The notes: a model not told the origin generated them from the sequence alone. A stretch of 64,000 bases of DNA from Oryzias latipes (GCF_002234675.1 NC_019864.2:16695582-16759581); one strand, 5' to 3'. Counted from the first letter of the stretch, positions 12,037 to 23,881 are shown. Numbers and translations are program-made.

Positions 12037-13627
12037 ATGTTTAGCAGGTCGTATCAGCAGCTCCCCCAGAGAGACTCTAACCTTCAGAGGAGCTCTGGTT
12101 TGTCTACGGACTTCCGCTACAAAGGAATTTCCTTTGACTATATTCCAAATGTTACTGCCAACGACTTCACTGGTGAGTATTTGGCTAAAACGGACATTTA
12201 GGAACCCATATTTCTATTTTACACGCGAACAACTTCATCTATCATTGTTTAACATCACTCGCTTTTTCACAACTACAATTTCAATGCGTCATGTGATTTA
12301 TAATATTCATGCATTAACTCAAACAAAACACGACTTACAAATATATGGTCCCTTGTGAAACAAAGTATTTAAAATAAATGTATAAATTAACAAGTACAAA
12401 TAAGAAAAACTAAAATAAATAATTATTAAAATGAAAATATATCAATATTTCTTCCAAGAGAATAATATCATCATAGTCTTTTCTTTTTAAAGTAAGGACA
12501 ACACATCATATTTACTAGACACCTCAACCATGCAACCATCAACATCAGTTACCTCCACTTTTAGACTGTTGCAGTTTTATCCCACAAACAGAAGGACAAA
12601 TGTATTTTCCCCCTGACCTTCAGTTTTTCTGGTCCCTCTGCCTGGAACTTTTTTCCAATCTCCCCTGAAATGATCTAAACTTGCTTCTTTTACATTATTC
12701 CGCCCCCTTTATGAGTCCCAGAGAAGAAGTGTCCATACATCAGTGCCTGTGTTTAAAACATGGGCTGACAACTAATGCATCTTGCATCTATTGTACTTTA
12801 TTAATGTCATGCTGCTCACAACTTTTGCACCGCCCAAATGGCTTTTTCTATATATTCCCATCTAAAATCACTAAGTCACTTTGTTGCACATGACTTTTAA
12901 TTTTATATTGTAAAATTCTAAAGTCATCATTCTGTTTTATTTTTGTTTTAAATTGAAACTTTATGCATGTGACATATGCTGCTGACCAGGTCACCAATGA
13001 TGAAGAGATCCTGCTCTCAGTGGGTTTCAACTGCTTAAATTAAGGTTGAATAAAAAAAACTAAAAAAAAACTAGTTATAATAAAGTAATACTTCTTTCTT
13101 AAATTAAAAAACACATTTATTTTTTAATAAACAAATGTAAATACATGCTGTAAATCATTTTCAAATTGAAAAGTTTCTTAAATTCATACATGATGTGATT
13201 CTTTCAAAGATACCTCGCAGGGATGGTTTTCCTGGATTTGCAACTTGCTTGTCTCCTTCCTTGTTTATACCTGCACCTTGATAACATTTCCTCTATCTGG
13301 ATGGTTTGTTCTGAAGGTGAGATGAAAATGAATGCATTCAGTCACACTTGCACAAAAATTATTCACCTTAACTTAGATTTTTTTTTTTTTTTCACAGACC
13401 GTGCCCAACTATCAGAGGATAGTAGTGTTCCGCCTTGGTCGAATTTGCCCTCCAAAGGGGCCCGGTATTGTATTTGTGCTGCCTCTTATTGACCAGTGGC
13501 AGAGAGTGGACCTTCGCACTCGTGCCTTCAACATCCCTCCCTGCCAGGTAAAACCTTTTCCACGCGCTACTGGGAATTAGCAGCTGGGGGTAAAACCTGC
13601 AAATATTGAAACACTGTTGATTTATTA

Positions 13628-13658
<31 letters not shown>

Positions 13659-15990
13659 TTTTTTTACATCCTTTCAAATGATTTTCTGATAGATGGAAGT
13701 TTTAAAGATGCATTTTCTCATGTATGTAGAGCCCTCACACCATGGTGGATTGTTTAAAACCATTTGTTGTAATCAGTTTCTGTGCAACGTTTTATTTACT
13801 GTTTTACAGTGTATTAATATCACTTTTAGATGTTTCCTATTTTTAATTTTATGATCATCTTGCATTTTGGTCTATAGAAAATGTAAAATGTGTCCAAAAT
13901 TTGGAAAATTCAGCAACTAGAAATAAAAGGCAAATAATTAGTTACATTAGTTGTAGTGTCTAATTTGTCCTGTAGGTGGCAGCCATGGTTTATTAATTTC
14001 TTTGCCTTTGGATCACCTGTAGTTGAGTTCGAAATAATCTGGGATGAAATAGGATTTTCCATCATTGTTTAGAAGTTCTTTAAAATATATTTTAGCACAA
14101 GTTACAGGAAATGCTGTCGTCGTAGGTGATCACTCGGGATGGCGGCTTGCTTTTGGTGGGAGCAGACATCCAGTTCCGGATCTGGAATCCCGTGATGTCA
14201 GTTGTATCAGTTCAGGATCTAAACGCTTCCACCAGGATGACTGCTCAGAATGCGCTGACCCACAGTCTGGCCAAAAAGACAGCTCGGGAAATCCAGAGTG
14301 AGAGATTGAAACTTGAGGAGTATCTCGGGGTCGGTCCACATGATTTTTTTGAATATATGTTTTAAGAAAATTGTCAAATGTTGTAACTTTTTCTGTTATC
14401 TTTATTTTCTATTGCAGATAGACATAAATGAGATGACTCGTCTTTGGGGTCTTGAGGTGGATCGAGTAGAACTGACTTTCGGTTCTCTAGGAAAAGCCTT
14501 TGAAGACATAGACGCTGCACCCCATGTCCATTCTTCTATTCCTGGACTAGAGGGCCTCGCTGGCCCCATTCAGCAGCTGGCCATGCAGTTTCTGAGCCCC
14601 AGCTGTCCTTCACAGCCCACTCAAGGTAAGGCTAAACACTAAACTCTCAATTTTTTAGTAAAGTATATGTTCACGACTCTAGCCTTTCCTTTTAAATGTG
14701 TCTTCTGTACTGCAGACAGCTTAACATTTACAGATGAGCGTCACAGTGGCCCCGAATCTGCGGTCACCACACCCACTTCAGTGGAGGAACTGCTCGGTGG
14801 CGTCCAAAGGTTGCTGTCTGAGTCTTTAGTCCGCCATGTTGGAGCCAGTTTCCAGTTTGAGATCAGTTCCATGAATGGGGAACAGCACAGATACTATCTG
14901 GATCTCAGCCAAGGTGAATCATTCCTTACAGTGTGGTTTGCCTTTAGAGAAAGATCATTAATATCAACCATCTTACAAACTTTAAAACACAACAAAAAAA
15001 AAAGTAATTTACAACTACATTTGGAGAAACAAAACAGAAGAATTGTAATTTATTACATTAAAACCCCAGAGCAGTTAAAAGAAAATCAAAACACACTGGA
15101 CAGAGATTTTTGGTGGAGTTCTCACATTTGTGTTGTCACAGTACATGTTTGCACAAAAAATGTAAAGATTGGACAAAATAACACACTATACGTTTAGGTG
15201 TTGCTTTTAACAGTTGAGTTTTGTTTTTTTTGGGTCAAAATTGGTTTAAAATTTAGCATCAGCTCAAACTGTGTGACCATTTTGTGGGATTCAGAGCATG
15301 GAGTGTGGCCAAAGGTGAACTAAACCCCTCCCAAATGATCAGATGAGTCTGATGACAGTAATCACAGCAGCATCAGAACTTACATGACCTAACACTCACA
15401 CCACTTATAATTTTGAGTTCCTATTTGGGTTTTATGACTTAAAAAATGCCTGATTAAGAAAGTCCTCTTAAATGAAGCAGGGAAAATTTAACGTCCAGCA
15501 TTAGATGAGATGAACAGGATGTTTTTACTGTTTTTGCAGACCACAGAAACGACTGCTTCTCTGCAGCGTTCATGAAGTTGCTTTAATGGTTAAAAGGATT
15601 GGCTTTTTAAAATGCAAAATTAATTCAAAACCCTTAATGTACGTGAAGTGAAGAAAGGACAATAATTCCATTGGATTTCTTCAAACTAAATGACATTAAT
15701 CTCGTTATCTGAGTTTAATCCATTCAGAAATGAAAATATTTAAATGAAATACTCAGACTGGAACGCATTTGTTTCCTTTTGCAGGCACCGGCAATGCTGG
15801 ATCTGGATCTTTGCTTCTTGAACCTGATGTCACGCTGAGCATGAGCGATTGCGACCTCCTGGCCATGTTCCAGGGTGGGCTGCAACCACTTGCGGCTTAC
15901 ACCAGTGGCAGACTGAAAGTTCAGGGGGAGATCAGTACAGCCATGAAGCTGGAAGAAGTCATAAAGCTCCTAAAGAAACAGCAATCATAA
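12037..15990 (+). CDS. stoml1: Stomatin-like protein 1 (SPFH plus SCP2 domains)
   Basis: Membrane protein of late endosomes; in mammals it binds stomatin and moves cholesterol to late endosomes through its SCP2 domain. Coding exons: 12037-12172, 13210-13316, 13398-13547, 14126-14329, 14418-14625, 14716-14913, 15785-15990 (TAA). The total of 1,209 nt gives 402 residues (human about 398). The N-terminus has a Tyr sorting motif, YQQL at residues 6-9, matching GYRAL in human. A hydrophobic hairpin segment lies at about residues 51-79 (WICNLLVSFLVYTCTLITF). The SPFH domain follows: VVFRLGRI, QRVDLRTRAFNIPP, VGADIQFRIW, TRMTAQNALT, WGLEVDRVEL. The C-terminal SCP2 domain (about 290-402) includes FEISSMNGEQHRYYLDLSQG and YTSGRLKVQGEISTAMKL. 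The exon 2 acceptor at 13209 was chosen because it gives frame DTSQGWFSW; a nearby CGCAG would shift the frame. Confidence 0.97.
12173..13209 (+). other. stoml1 intron 1
   Basis: 1.0 kb of AT-rich intron between GTGAGT and CAAAG. I see no repeat family or RNA gene in it. Confidence 0.8.
13621..13665. repeat. (TTA)n/(TTTA)n microsatellite in stoml1 intron 3
   Basis: About eight TTA units run into TTTA units and a T run. It is simple sequence inside the 578-bp intron 13548-14125, which otherwise shows nothing notable. Confidence 0.9.
14914..15784 (+). other. stoml1 intron 6
   Basis: 871-bp intron between GTGAATC and TTGCAG. The open frame of exon 6 continues about 280 bases into it but loses all similarity to STOML1 at the donor, so that continuation is intronic. 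Nothing else is recognised. Confidence 0.85.
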
Positions 15991-16075
15991 TCACGTATAT
16001 TTTTCTATTTATTGAAATCTTAACTTTAACTGTAAATTATGTTTTTACTGTAAAATCAAATTCAATTTTGCTTCA

Positions 16076-16081
16076 AATAAA
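16076..16081 (+). promoter_or_regulatory. stoml1: stoml1 polyadenylation signal AATAAA
   Basis: AATAAA 86 bases after the stoml1 stop codon. Confidence 0.6.
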
Positions 16082-16331
16082 CTACCCTGTTTGCACCCAG
16101 TTGCGTAATTAAAATAAACCAACTCAATTATATGTTTACACCATACTTAATAGGAAGTTGCATCACTCAGTTGGGTTGAGATTTCTTTAGATGCTATGTT
16201 GTAGATCCATATGCCACAAATTTCTGCAGTATTTATATACCTGGACTTAGAGGTCTGTGTGCACTAAAGGGGGAATCTTCAAAATTATAATCAAAACTTT
16301 GTCTTTAAACCAAAGTTTCACATAAATTCTA

Positions 16332-16770
16332 CAACTCAATTCAATTTTATTTATATAGCCCACTATTTAAAACAGTAGTCATCTCAATGGGCTTGAAACC
16401 GGTAATTGTGTAATAAATATGAATAATAAAGAACATAAAGTCATAGAATTCAATAAGTAATGGCGAAACTAAACTGAACAGACTAAGCTAAAGTGGGCAT
16501 CCCTGCCCTTATACCCTCCTTCGCGTTAAGGAAAAACCCCCTTAAAAAAATCAGATTCCGGAAAAAAGAGAAGAAACCTCAGGGTTGCCCAGATGAAGGA
16601 GGGATCCTCCCTAGGACGGACATGCGATGTACCAGAACTCTAGAGAAGAATTAGCTTATCTAACACTAGAACTACATATGTAAATAGTCCAGCAGATGGA
16701 CTTCATCCAGATGAGTGAGGGGATGGCTGGGGGCGCGATATGAGCCAGAGGTAAGGTCCAACTGAATCTT
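16332..16770. mobile_element. Teleost interspersed repeat with TTTTATTTATATAGC end
   Basis: It begins with CAATTCAATTTTATTTATA, the complement of a 3' end shared by many fish SINEs and LINEs. It contains blocks typical of such repeats: AAGGAAAAACCCCCTT, GAAGAAACCTCAGGGTTG, GGATCCTCCCTAGGACGGAC. It sits between stoml1 and cyp11a1, so the cyp11a1 upstream region is partly repeat-derived. The far boundary and exact family are uncertain. Confidence 0.6.
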
Positions 16771-17208
16771 TATCTTCAGTATGACTACTGGTACATTTAT
16801 AATCCGCACACAGCCGAAGAAACAAAAAATTTCGAAAGTTAACAAAAAATGATCTTGTAAACTAGGTCAGATTTAGTGAGATAATATGACTTCAGTGAAA
16901 AAATTAGTTTGCAAAAAAGCAGTTTCCCTTTTTCTTTCCCATTTTTCCCAGCAATTTCTTTTTTTTTTTACTAGAATGAATCATTAGGATCAGGTTCTTG
17001 TATACTTTTTTAATAGTACCTTCAGAAAAACATTTTGTTGCTGCTCAACATGATGGCACTGTATCTGCTTGGTTGTTTGGTTAAACTTCGCAGCCTTGAC
17101 AAAAGTGGGCCTGACTATGTGGACCGGCCTCCTACCTCCCTTTTTTTTTGCTTGGTAAGCCGGCGTGGCTGTCCAGGATAAAGCAGAGTGAGGAGTGTAG
17201 TCTCTAAG

Positions 17209-19631
17209 ATGGCCAGGTGGCATATGTGTCGGAGACCTGTGGGGCTGCCGCTGTCCTGGGCAGAGGAGCCGATAGCATCAGGTGCACGCTCCAGCAGCAG
17301 CATGCCTGTCATCCGGCAGGCATACCCGGAGAGCAGCAGCGTTGTCAGGCCTTTCAATGAGATTCCCGGACAGTGGAAAAACGGGCTGGTCAACCTGTAC
17401 AACTTCTGGAAACTGGACGGCTTCAAAAACCTTCATCGGATCATGGTGCAGAACTTCAACACATTTGGACCCATTTACAGGTAAAGAACAAAAAAAAAAC
17501 ATTTTGCAAAATAGTCTGATTTTTAGACACAACAGTAATGATGTGACTGGAAGTTAAGGCTTCACAAGGTCGAATAAATACAGAAGATGAAAAGGCCTTT
17601 TCATTTTTTCTCTCTTTGTGTCAGAGAGAAAATAGGCTATTATGAAAGTGTAAATATCATCAAACCTGAAGATGCTGCAACCCTGTTTAAAGCTGAAGGC
17701 CACTATCCCAAAAGGCTAAAGGTTGAACCTTGGACATCATACAGAGACTACAGGAACCGTAAATATGGAGTTCTGCTGAAGTATGTACTCTGACACGCTG
17801 TCATCACGGTTCAGCTTCCGCTCGATTGATTTCAATCGAGCGGATAAGTCACTTTATCAGCTTTAGAATTTTCTGTATCATCTTCTTTTATAGGGACGGT
17901 GCAGACTGGAGATCAAACCGTGTGATTCTTAATAAGGAGGTGATTTCCCTGAAGATGCTGGAAAACTTTGTGCCTTTGCTGGATGACGTGGGTCAGGATT
18001 TTGTGGCCAGGGTTCACAAAAAGATCAAGCGAAATGGCCAGAACAAGTGGACCACAGACCTTTCTCAGGAACTGTTTAAATATGCCCTGGAGTGTAAGAC
18101 TTGCATTTCCCCCCCATTTGTGTCAGTCTGCATGTATGCAGCTATTCTCACAAAGCTCTTTGTCTTTGTCTCATCCCATCCTCCACAGCTGTGGGCTCAG
18201 TACTGTATGGGGAGCGTTTGGGTTTATTGCTGGACTACATCGACCCTGAAGCCCAGCACTTCATTGACTGCATCACCCTCATGTTCAAAACTACCTCGCC
18301 CATGCTGTACATACCCCCCAGTGTGCTCAGGCGCATTGGATCAAAGGTGTGGCGGGACCACGTGGACGCTTGGGATGGGATATTCAACCAAGGTGAGACT
18401 ATTATCTGACTTTTGTTGTCTTTAAACAGTTTTCTAAAACAGTTCTGAGGTTTTTTGTTGCACTTCTATCTTTTCGGTGCATCAGCGGACCGCTGCATCC
18501 AGAACATCTATCGGGAATTACGTCTGGAGACAGGAACCTCTGAGAAATACCCAGGAGTCCTGGCTAGCCTCCTGATGTTGGACAAGCTGTCCATTGAAGA
18601 CATTAAGGCCAGCATCACTGAGCTAATGGCTGGAGGAGTAGATACAGTAAGAATAAAGAAATTAATGAAAATATGTCACTTACACGAATGTATGACTGTT
18701 TAATTCTTTGTTGTTTTTTTTTTGTCTATCAGACTTCCATAACACTCCTATGGACTTTGTATGAATTAGCCAGACACCCCAGCCTCCAGGAGGAACTGAG
18801 GTTGGAGGTGGCTGCAGCTCGAGCTGCAAGTCAGGGAGACATGATGGAGATGCTGAAGCGGGTTCCTTTGATCAAAGGGGCTATAAAAGAAACATTAAGG
18901 TGAAAAAAAAACATTTGAAAAGGTTAAATTTTAGAAATGAGACAGCATAGATAGACAAAAGCTTTTTTTTTAATCAAAAGGCTCCTCGTGATTAGTTTGT
19001 CTCAATGACTCAATAAACAAATAAAGCCAACATTTTATTGGAATATTTTCATACCTCAGGTTACATCCTGTTGCCGTGAGTCTGCAAAGATACATTACAG
19101 AGGATATAGTGATTCAAAACTACCACATCCCGGCTGGGGTAAGAAGCAGTTTTTTCAAAACATAGGTGCAAAAATGACATGACTTCTCTGACTTTTTCTA
19201 CTTTTCTTGTTGGTGTTTGTGTCTAGACTTTGGTCCAGTTGGGATTGTATGCAATGGGAAGGGACCCTAAGGTGTTCTTTCGTCCAGAGCAGTATCAGCC
19301 CTCCCGCTGGCTGAGGACAGAGACACACTACTTCAGAAGCTTAGGATTCGGCTTTGGCCCTCGCCAGTGTTTAGGACGCAGAATAGCTGAGACAGAGATG
19401 CAGATCTTCCTCATCCACGTGAGATCATTAACATTAGAAAGCTTAACCTGCACAGTTGATTATTATCAGTAAAATATGCTCGTTTTGAACAATATATCTC
19501 TCTTGCAGATGCTTGAGAACTTCAGAGTGGAGAAACAGCGACACATTGAAGTGCAGAGTACCTTTGAGCTTATTCTCTTACCAGACAAACCAATAATACT
19601 GACTTTGAAACCACTACAAGCTAATCCCTAG
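17209..19631 (+). CDS. cyp11a1: Cholesterol side-chain cleavage P450, mitochondrial
   Basis: Converts cholesterol to pregnenolone at the mitochondrial inner membrane, the first step of steroid hormone synthesis, with electrons from adrenodoxin. Coding exons: 17209-17480, 17625-17780, 17894-18093, 18189-18392, 18486-18646, 18733-18899, 19060-19138, 19227-19418, 19509-19631 (TAG). The total of 1,554 nt gives 517 residues (human 521, nine exons, from memory). The Arg-rich, Ser-rich N-terminus ([12 protein letters not shown]) suits a mitochondrial presequence. Later: [20 protein letters not shown]-helix AGGVDTTS (326-333), ExxR as ETLR (384-387), and the heme loop [12 protein letters not shown] with Cys461 as the iron ligand. 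The frame is open upstream of the ATG only from non-ATG codons, so Met at 17209 is taken as the start. No canonical NR5A1 site (CAAGGTCA) or TATA box was seen close upstream; AAGGTCC near 16754 is only a partial match. Confidence 0.97.
17818..17843. repeat. 12-bp perfect hairpin in cyp11a1 intron 2
   Basis: Arms CCGCTCGATTGA and TCAATCGAGCGG are separated by two T, within a 113-nt intron (17781-17893). The CpG-containing arms contrast with the AT-rich intron. It would form a very stable stem in the pre-mRNA. Function unknown. Confidence 0.9.
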
Positions 19632-20387
19632 CATCAAGCTGGAAGATTTGTGGTGTGCGGTAAGTAAAGATGAATTCTGTTGCCCTGTTTCCTCCCATTC
19701 AATTGTAAAGGGCTTCACCAAACACCACTTTAAAAAGGTTGGAAAATCTTCCAAAACGTCAACAGGGAGTGACAAAACATTAGGAAAGGAAAAAAGAGCT
19801 GCAATGGACATCAAGGACCTCATTGATTGACTATCTAATTTAGAAAGCACTTATATATACTGTACATACTTTATTTAGAGATTTGACTAGCTTTAAAAGT
19901 GTAATGTACAATGTGTTGAAAAACTGGAATGTACATGCAGATAAAAAAGATGTATTTATATAAGCTTAATAAAGAATAGAAATGATGTTAAAATGTAATT
20001 ATTTTGCATTTTATATGAAAATTAAGACAGTTTTGTTTATCAAGAATGACTGTGAAGGTTCTGACGCTTACTCCGTTTGCAAAAAACATTTTTTTCCCCA
20101 TTAGAATTTATTTTGACATGAACAAAATAAAGGCATGTTCCTAAAACAAAATGATCTCAATAAGATATGAGGGTGACTACGAATTTATATTGTTCATTTA
20201 TACTTTTAGCCTGAATGTTTAGTATCTGGACTGGCTTTTTCTTAATTACTTCACCAATTCTCTGGTAATTAAGATTCCTATTTCTACAAAAATTGCACAA
20301 AACACAAACATATATTATTTTTAATATTCACTCCAGGGGTGAGTATTAGTTTTTTTATTAGTTTTTGTCATTATGAATAAGCCAAAC
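19632..20387. other. cyp11a1 3' UTR and downstream flank
   Basis: The 3' UTR runs to about 19990. Beyond it lies AT-rich sequence with no recognisable element until the hairpin insertion. Confidence 0.6.
19968..19973 (+). promoter_or_regulatory. cyp11a1: cyp11a1 polyadenylation signal AATAAA
   Basis: AATAAA 336 bases after the cyp11a1 stop codon, in an AT-rich 3' flank. Confidence 0.6.
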
Positions 20388-20681
20388 CTTACATACATTA
20401 TAGTAGTGGGTTTAAAGGTTGTCATCTGGACTTGGTTTTTAAAGTTGAAGACGTTTCACCTCTTATCCAAAAGGCTTTGTCAATTCTGAAATAGCTGGTA
20501 AAAGAGCTGGTTTATATGCTGGTTTAAACATATAAACCAGCTCTTTTACCAGCTATTTCAGAATTGACAAAGCCTTTTGGATAAGAGGTGAAACGTCTTC
20601 AACTTTAAAAACCAAGTCCAGATGACAACCTTTAAACCCACTATGATGGATTCTGATGAATGAGAGACTTACATACATTAT
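20388..20681. mobile_element. Hairpin insertion: perfect 115-bp inverted arms with 14-bp target duplication
   Basis: Arms 20404-20518 and 20529-20643 are exact reverse complements over all 115 positions, with a 10-nt loop. CTTACATACATTAT occurs directly before (20388-20401) and after (20668-20681), a perfect 14-bp target-site duplication. The inserted body is therefore 20402-20667, including a 24-bp asymmetric tail (TGATGGATTCTGATGAATGA and four more bases). A 14-bp duplication suits LINE-type (target-primed) integration better than cut-and-paste transposases, yet there is no poly(A) or simple-repeat tail. The arms contain GACGTTTCACCTCTTATCC and GGCTTTGTCAATTCTGAAAT, a motif set I associate with a common fish repeat; the older copy is at 101-212. 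Confidence 0.85.
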
Positions 20682-23600
20682 TATTTTTCTTTTAGGCATT
20701 TTCCAATTTAAAAAAAAAAAAAAAAATTACAACTATTCTCTTGTAATTTTCTGCCACCAGCATCCGCTCTTCTTTTTAAATCAACCCATTTATCAGCATC
20801 TGAGTAAGTCTTTGTTGTAAATAAATATTGTTAACGTGAAATTGGTTAGAAGTATCAGGAATTAAATTTGCACTTAACAGTGATATGACCCCTGCAAACC
20901 AAAATACACACTTTCCTTTCATTTTGAAATAAGGTCTCTATAAAACTAATCAACAGCTGTTTTTTTTATTTTATTCTTTATAGAAAGAACTCTGGATAAA
21001 CAAAACATCTGGTTAAACCGAAGGGACTCTTGTTGATGCTGAAAACTCTAATAGCTGCTATTTCTCACTGTCTTATGGGGGACAAAACGTACGGTATCTT
21101 ACTTCTGTCTCCTGTCAACATTTGACAAAAATGCTAAAATGTTAGAATTGAACCATTAGAGCTTTGGTTTGATGTCTTCGTCCAGTCAGCTTTTCTGCAG
21201 CTATAAGATCCTGGTTTGCTTGAATTTAATAGCAACTTTTAAAAAAAGATTTATTTGCAGTGAACTGCCTTATAATTGGTAAAAGAAAAGGTTTGAATAT
21301 TACTTTATTTACCTGCTTGCAACCTTGATAGTTAAAACTTTTCTATAATGACAAAATAGTACATTTTAGATGTTTTTGCAGCTATAATGATCAAATGATG
21401 CCTCTAAGTTTGTATGGATTTGGTGACTGCTGAAGTTCCATCCATCCCCTTTACTTTGGTGTAAGCAGAGACCTTCAGCAGTAACTTCTCAGTGAGGGTC
21501 ACAAACTGTCCTTCAGGAGATAAGGGTTGTTATAACCACAGAGCTTATCGGGGTCCATGGCCCAAATGAGCTGTCTTATCACAAAATGCCACAGACTGGT
21601 TGGTAAAAGACACCCACAAGGATTTACAAACACAAAAAAGACTCTGTTTACGTAATAGCTTTTTATTTTTATTTATTTTTTGCTATTGAAATGACCTTAC
21701 GGTTCTTTCCAAAGATCTAGATTTTTTTTTAAAATCCAGAGCAGGCCGTCATCTGCTTTTTAAAAACAAAATGTTTCGCTTTTTTTTTTTTTTAAAACAT
21801 AGCGGTCAGGACAGTTTTAAATAAGGTTATGATTGCAGAAAGATTGCTACAAAGTTACTACATCTTATGAGAAATCGAAATAAAATTTCATCAAGATAGT
21901 TTATGTTTGGCAGTAAAGTAACTAAAACAAGTGCAGTGGTGGTATTGTACTGTACATACAGTAACACATAACCTCTTATTCTCTTCTTCTGGTCGTTGGG
22001 CAAATGTTTGCAAAATGATGAAAAATGAATGCTTTCTTTGCATCACAAAAGCACAGTTTCTGATATATATCTTATTAAATACATTTATTTTTGATAAATT
22101 TGGATAACTAAATGGATCGTTTTGCATGTGTTGCTCTAAAGGAAGTTTAGGAGTTTAACTTTTTCCCTCCAAATGAACTTTTGATCATTTGGAGTCTATC
22201 ATAGATTGAAATCTATGGTTTCAATCTATGGTTTTGGTGTAAAAATAATTCTGCAGATATCACTGTAACAGATTAAAGACCTTACTTTTTGTGAATTTGC
22301 CAGTTGTAAGAGACAATTGCTGATAAAGAGACATAATTGTGGGTAAAGCAAACCATCGGAAGAGGCAGTTTATCAGTCTGGTTTGCAATCTCAGTCCTGG
22401 TCATGACATCAGAATCAACGTCATCCACAGACACCGGCCAAGGTCAGCTACATGGATGGGTATCAGAGAAGAACTGCTGCATTCTTCCTCCCGATCTTAA
22501 TTTTTTTTCATGTTATTTCATCATTGCACAAGTTTTTCTTTTAATTTCCACAAGATCAATTGTGGGTAAATGTTTTTTTTTTTATTTATACATAAAAATA
22601 ATACAAGCTTTAAAATGCAATTTTAAAGGTTAATACACATGCACATTATTTTGACTAAAGAAAAAATATCTTAAAAACAATCATAAAATACAGTTTTTTC
22701 TGCAGTCTTCTTATAAACCATGAACATTATTTTTAGTTGTCAGTTAGCTATGATTAATACTTAATATACTTAATTACTTAATGTACTTAATTGTTTTATT
22801 TTTTCTCTTTATAGCTTTATAGCTATAATCTATGTAGCTGTTAGATGTTCTTCATCTGAGCTTTTTAAAAATGTCTTATTTTTTTAGGTATTTGATGCCT
22901 CCAGCTTCAGCTGTAGTGAGACATGTAATAGGGATACATATTAAAATGACCTCCTTTAGTGGTCGAAAATTTACATATTTTTTTTACAATATTACTTATA
23001 TTTTAAGAAAAAGCAATGATTAAGTTGTGAGATTTCAAAGATTTTTATTTTGTTCACATTTGAATATTTCAAACCTTTTCCAAAATTTTAGTTGAATTTG
23101 AGTCAGAGGGAGGAATTAAATAAGACTATTTACAAAAAGTGTTGAAAATGTTTAATCATTACCGTTTTTTTTCTCTAACAAAGATTCTGATTGTGTACTC
23201 AGAGTAGTCTTAGGAAACACATTGCAGGCCTGCTATCATGCTGTTCATAGCTCGTCTGGCAGCATCTAACCGCTTTTTGTTCCCTCGCACGCCACATATT
23301 TCTCTGTCATGTTGAAAAGCCTCCACTGAGAGGACACCAAGAGCGGGATCCAGCTGTGCCTATGAGAGGGGTAACAGAGAAGGAATTCTAATCTGAGATG
23401 GCGTGTGACTCCCATAGGACACAAGGGTGAAATTGAGCATCTAATTGAAAGGGCAAGGAAGAAGTGACAATCATGACTATAGATGAGATGAGGGGCCCCC
23501 ACAGGCATCATGGTGCGGTCATCTCCTCCTGATGATTCTGGAAAGTCTCTTTATGTGTCCAAAATAAGAAAAAGAATCCCCAGTTGTTCTGTCAGTTCCT

Positions 23601-23810
23601 TTTAAAACCCAACCTACTCTCCTTACTGATCAGCATTCTCAACAATGCTGATCTCAACAGCACAGCACATCAAAGAATATTGTTTTTTTAATGTCACATT
23701 AGTTTGTCATATAATATTTTTTAATCAGAAACCTCTTGCCCTGAGTCGCACAGTTTCATATTTGTTTCAGTATGTCTTATTGAAATCTGTAAAACTATGA
23801 TTATCCATAG
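20682..23810. other. Gene-free AT-rich region
   Basis: 3.1 kb with homopolymer T/A runs and a 12-bp-arm hairpin (22200-22230: CATAGATTGAAA and its complement around 7 nt). No coding exon, RNA gene or known repeat family is recognised. Confidence 0.5.
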
Positions 23811-23881
23811 GGTTCTATAGTGTAATGATTAGCACTCTGGACTTTGAATCCATTGATTTGAGTTCAACTCTCAGTAGAACA
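23811..23881 (+). tRNA. tRNA-Gln(UUG)-like sequence, probably degenerate
   Basis: It can be folded as a cloverleaf. The acceptor GGTTCTA pairs with TAGAACA in 6 of 7 positions (first pair G-A mismatched), D-arm GTGT/GCAC, anticodon stem CTGGA/TCCAT (4 of 5) with loop CTTTGAA giving anticodon TTG, and T-arm TTGAG/CTCAG with loop TTCAACT. The core TGTAATGATTAGCACTCTGG closely follows eukaryotic tRNA-Gln. The mismatches, and the absence of a TTTT terminator just downstream, suggest a pseudogene. No SINE body follows. Confidence 0.5.

Noticed and set aside
13223-13492. Open frame starting at an ATG in stoml1 exon 2
   Set aside because: It is in the wrong frame. The +1 frame gives the conserved hydrophobic segment and joins exons 1 and 3 in phase.
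14914-15197. Continuation of stoml1 exon 6 to a stop at 15197
   Set aside because: Similarity ends at the GTGAATC donor and exon 7 at 15785 continues the SCP2 domain in phase.
17188-17208. Seven extra codons upstream of the cyp11a1 ATG
   Set aside because: They begin with GTG, not ATG. A nuclear vertebrate gene is expected to use the ATG at 17209.
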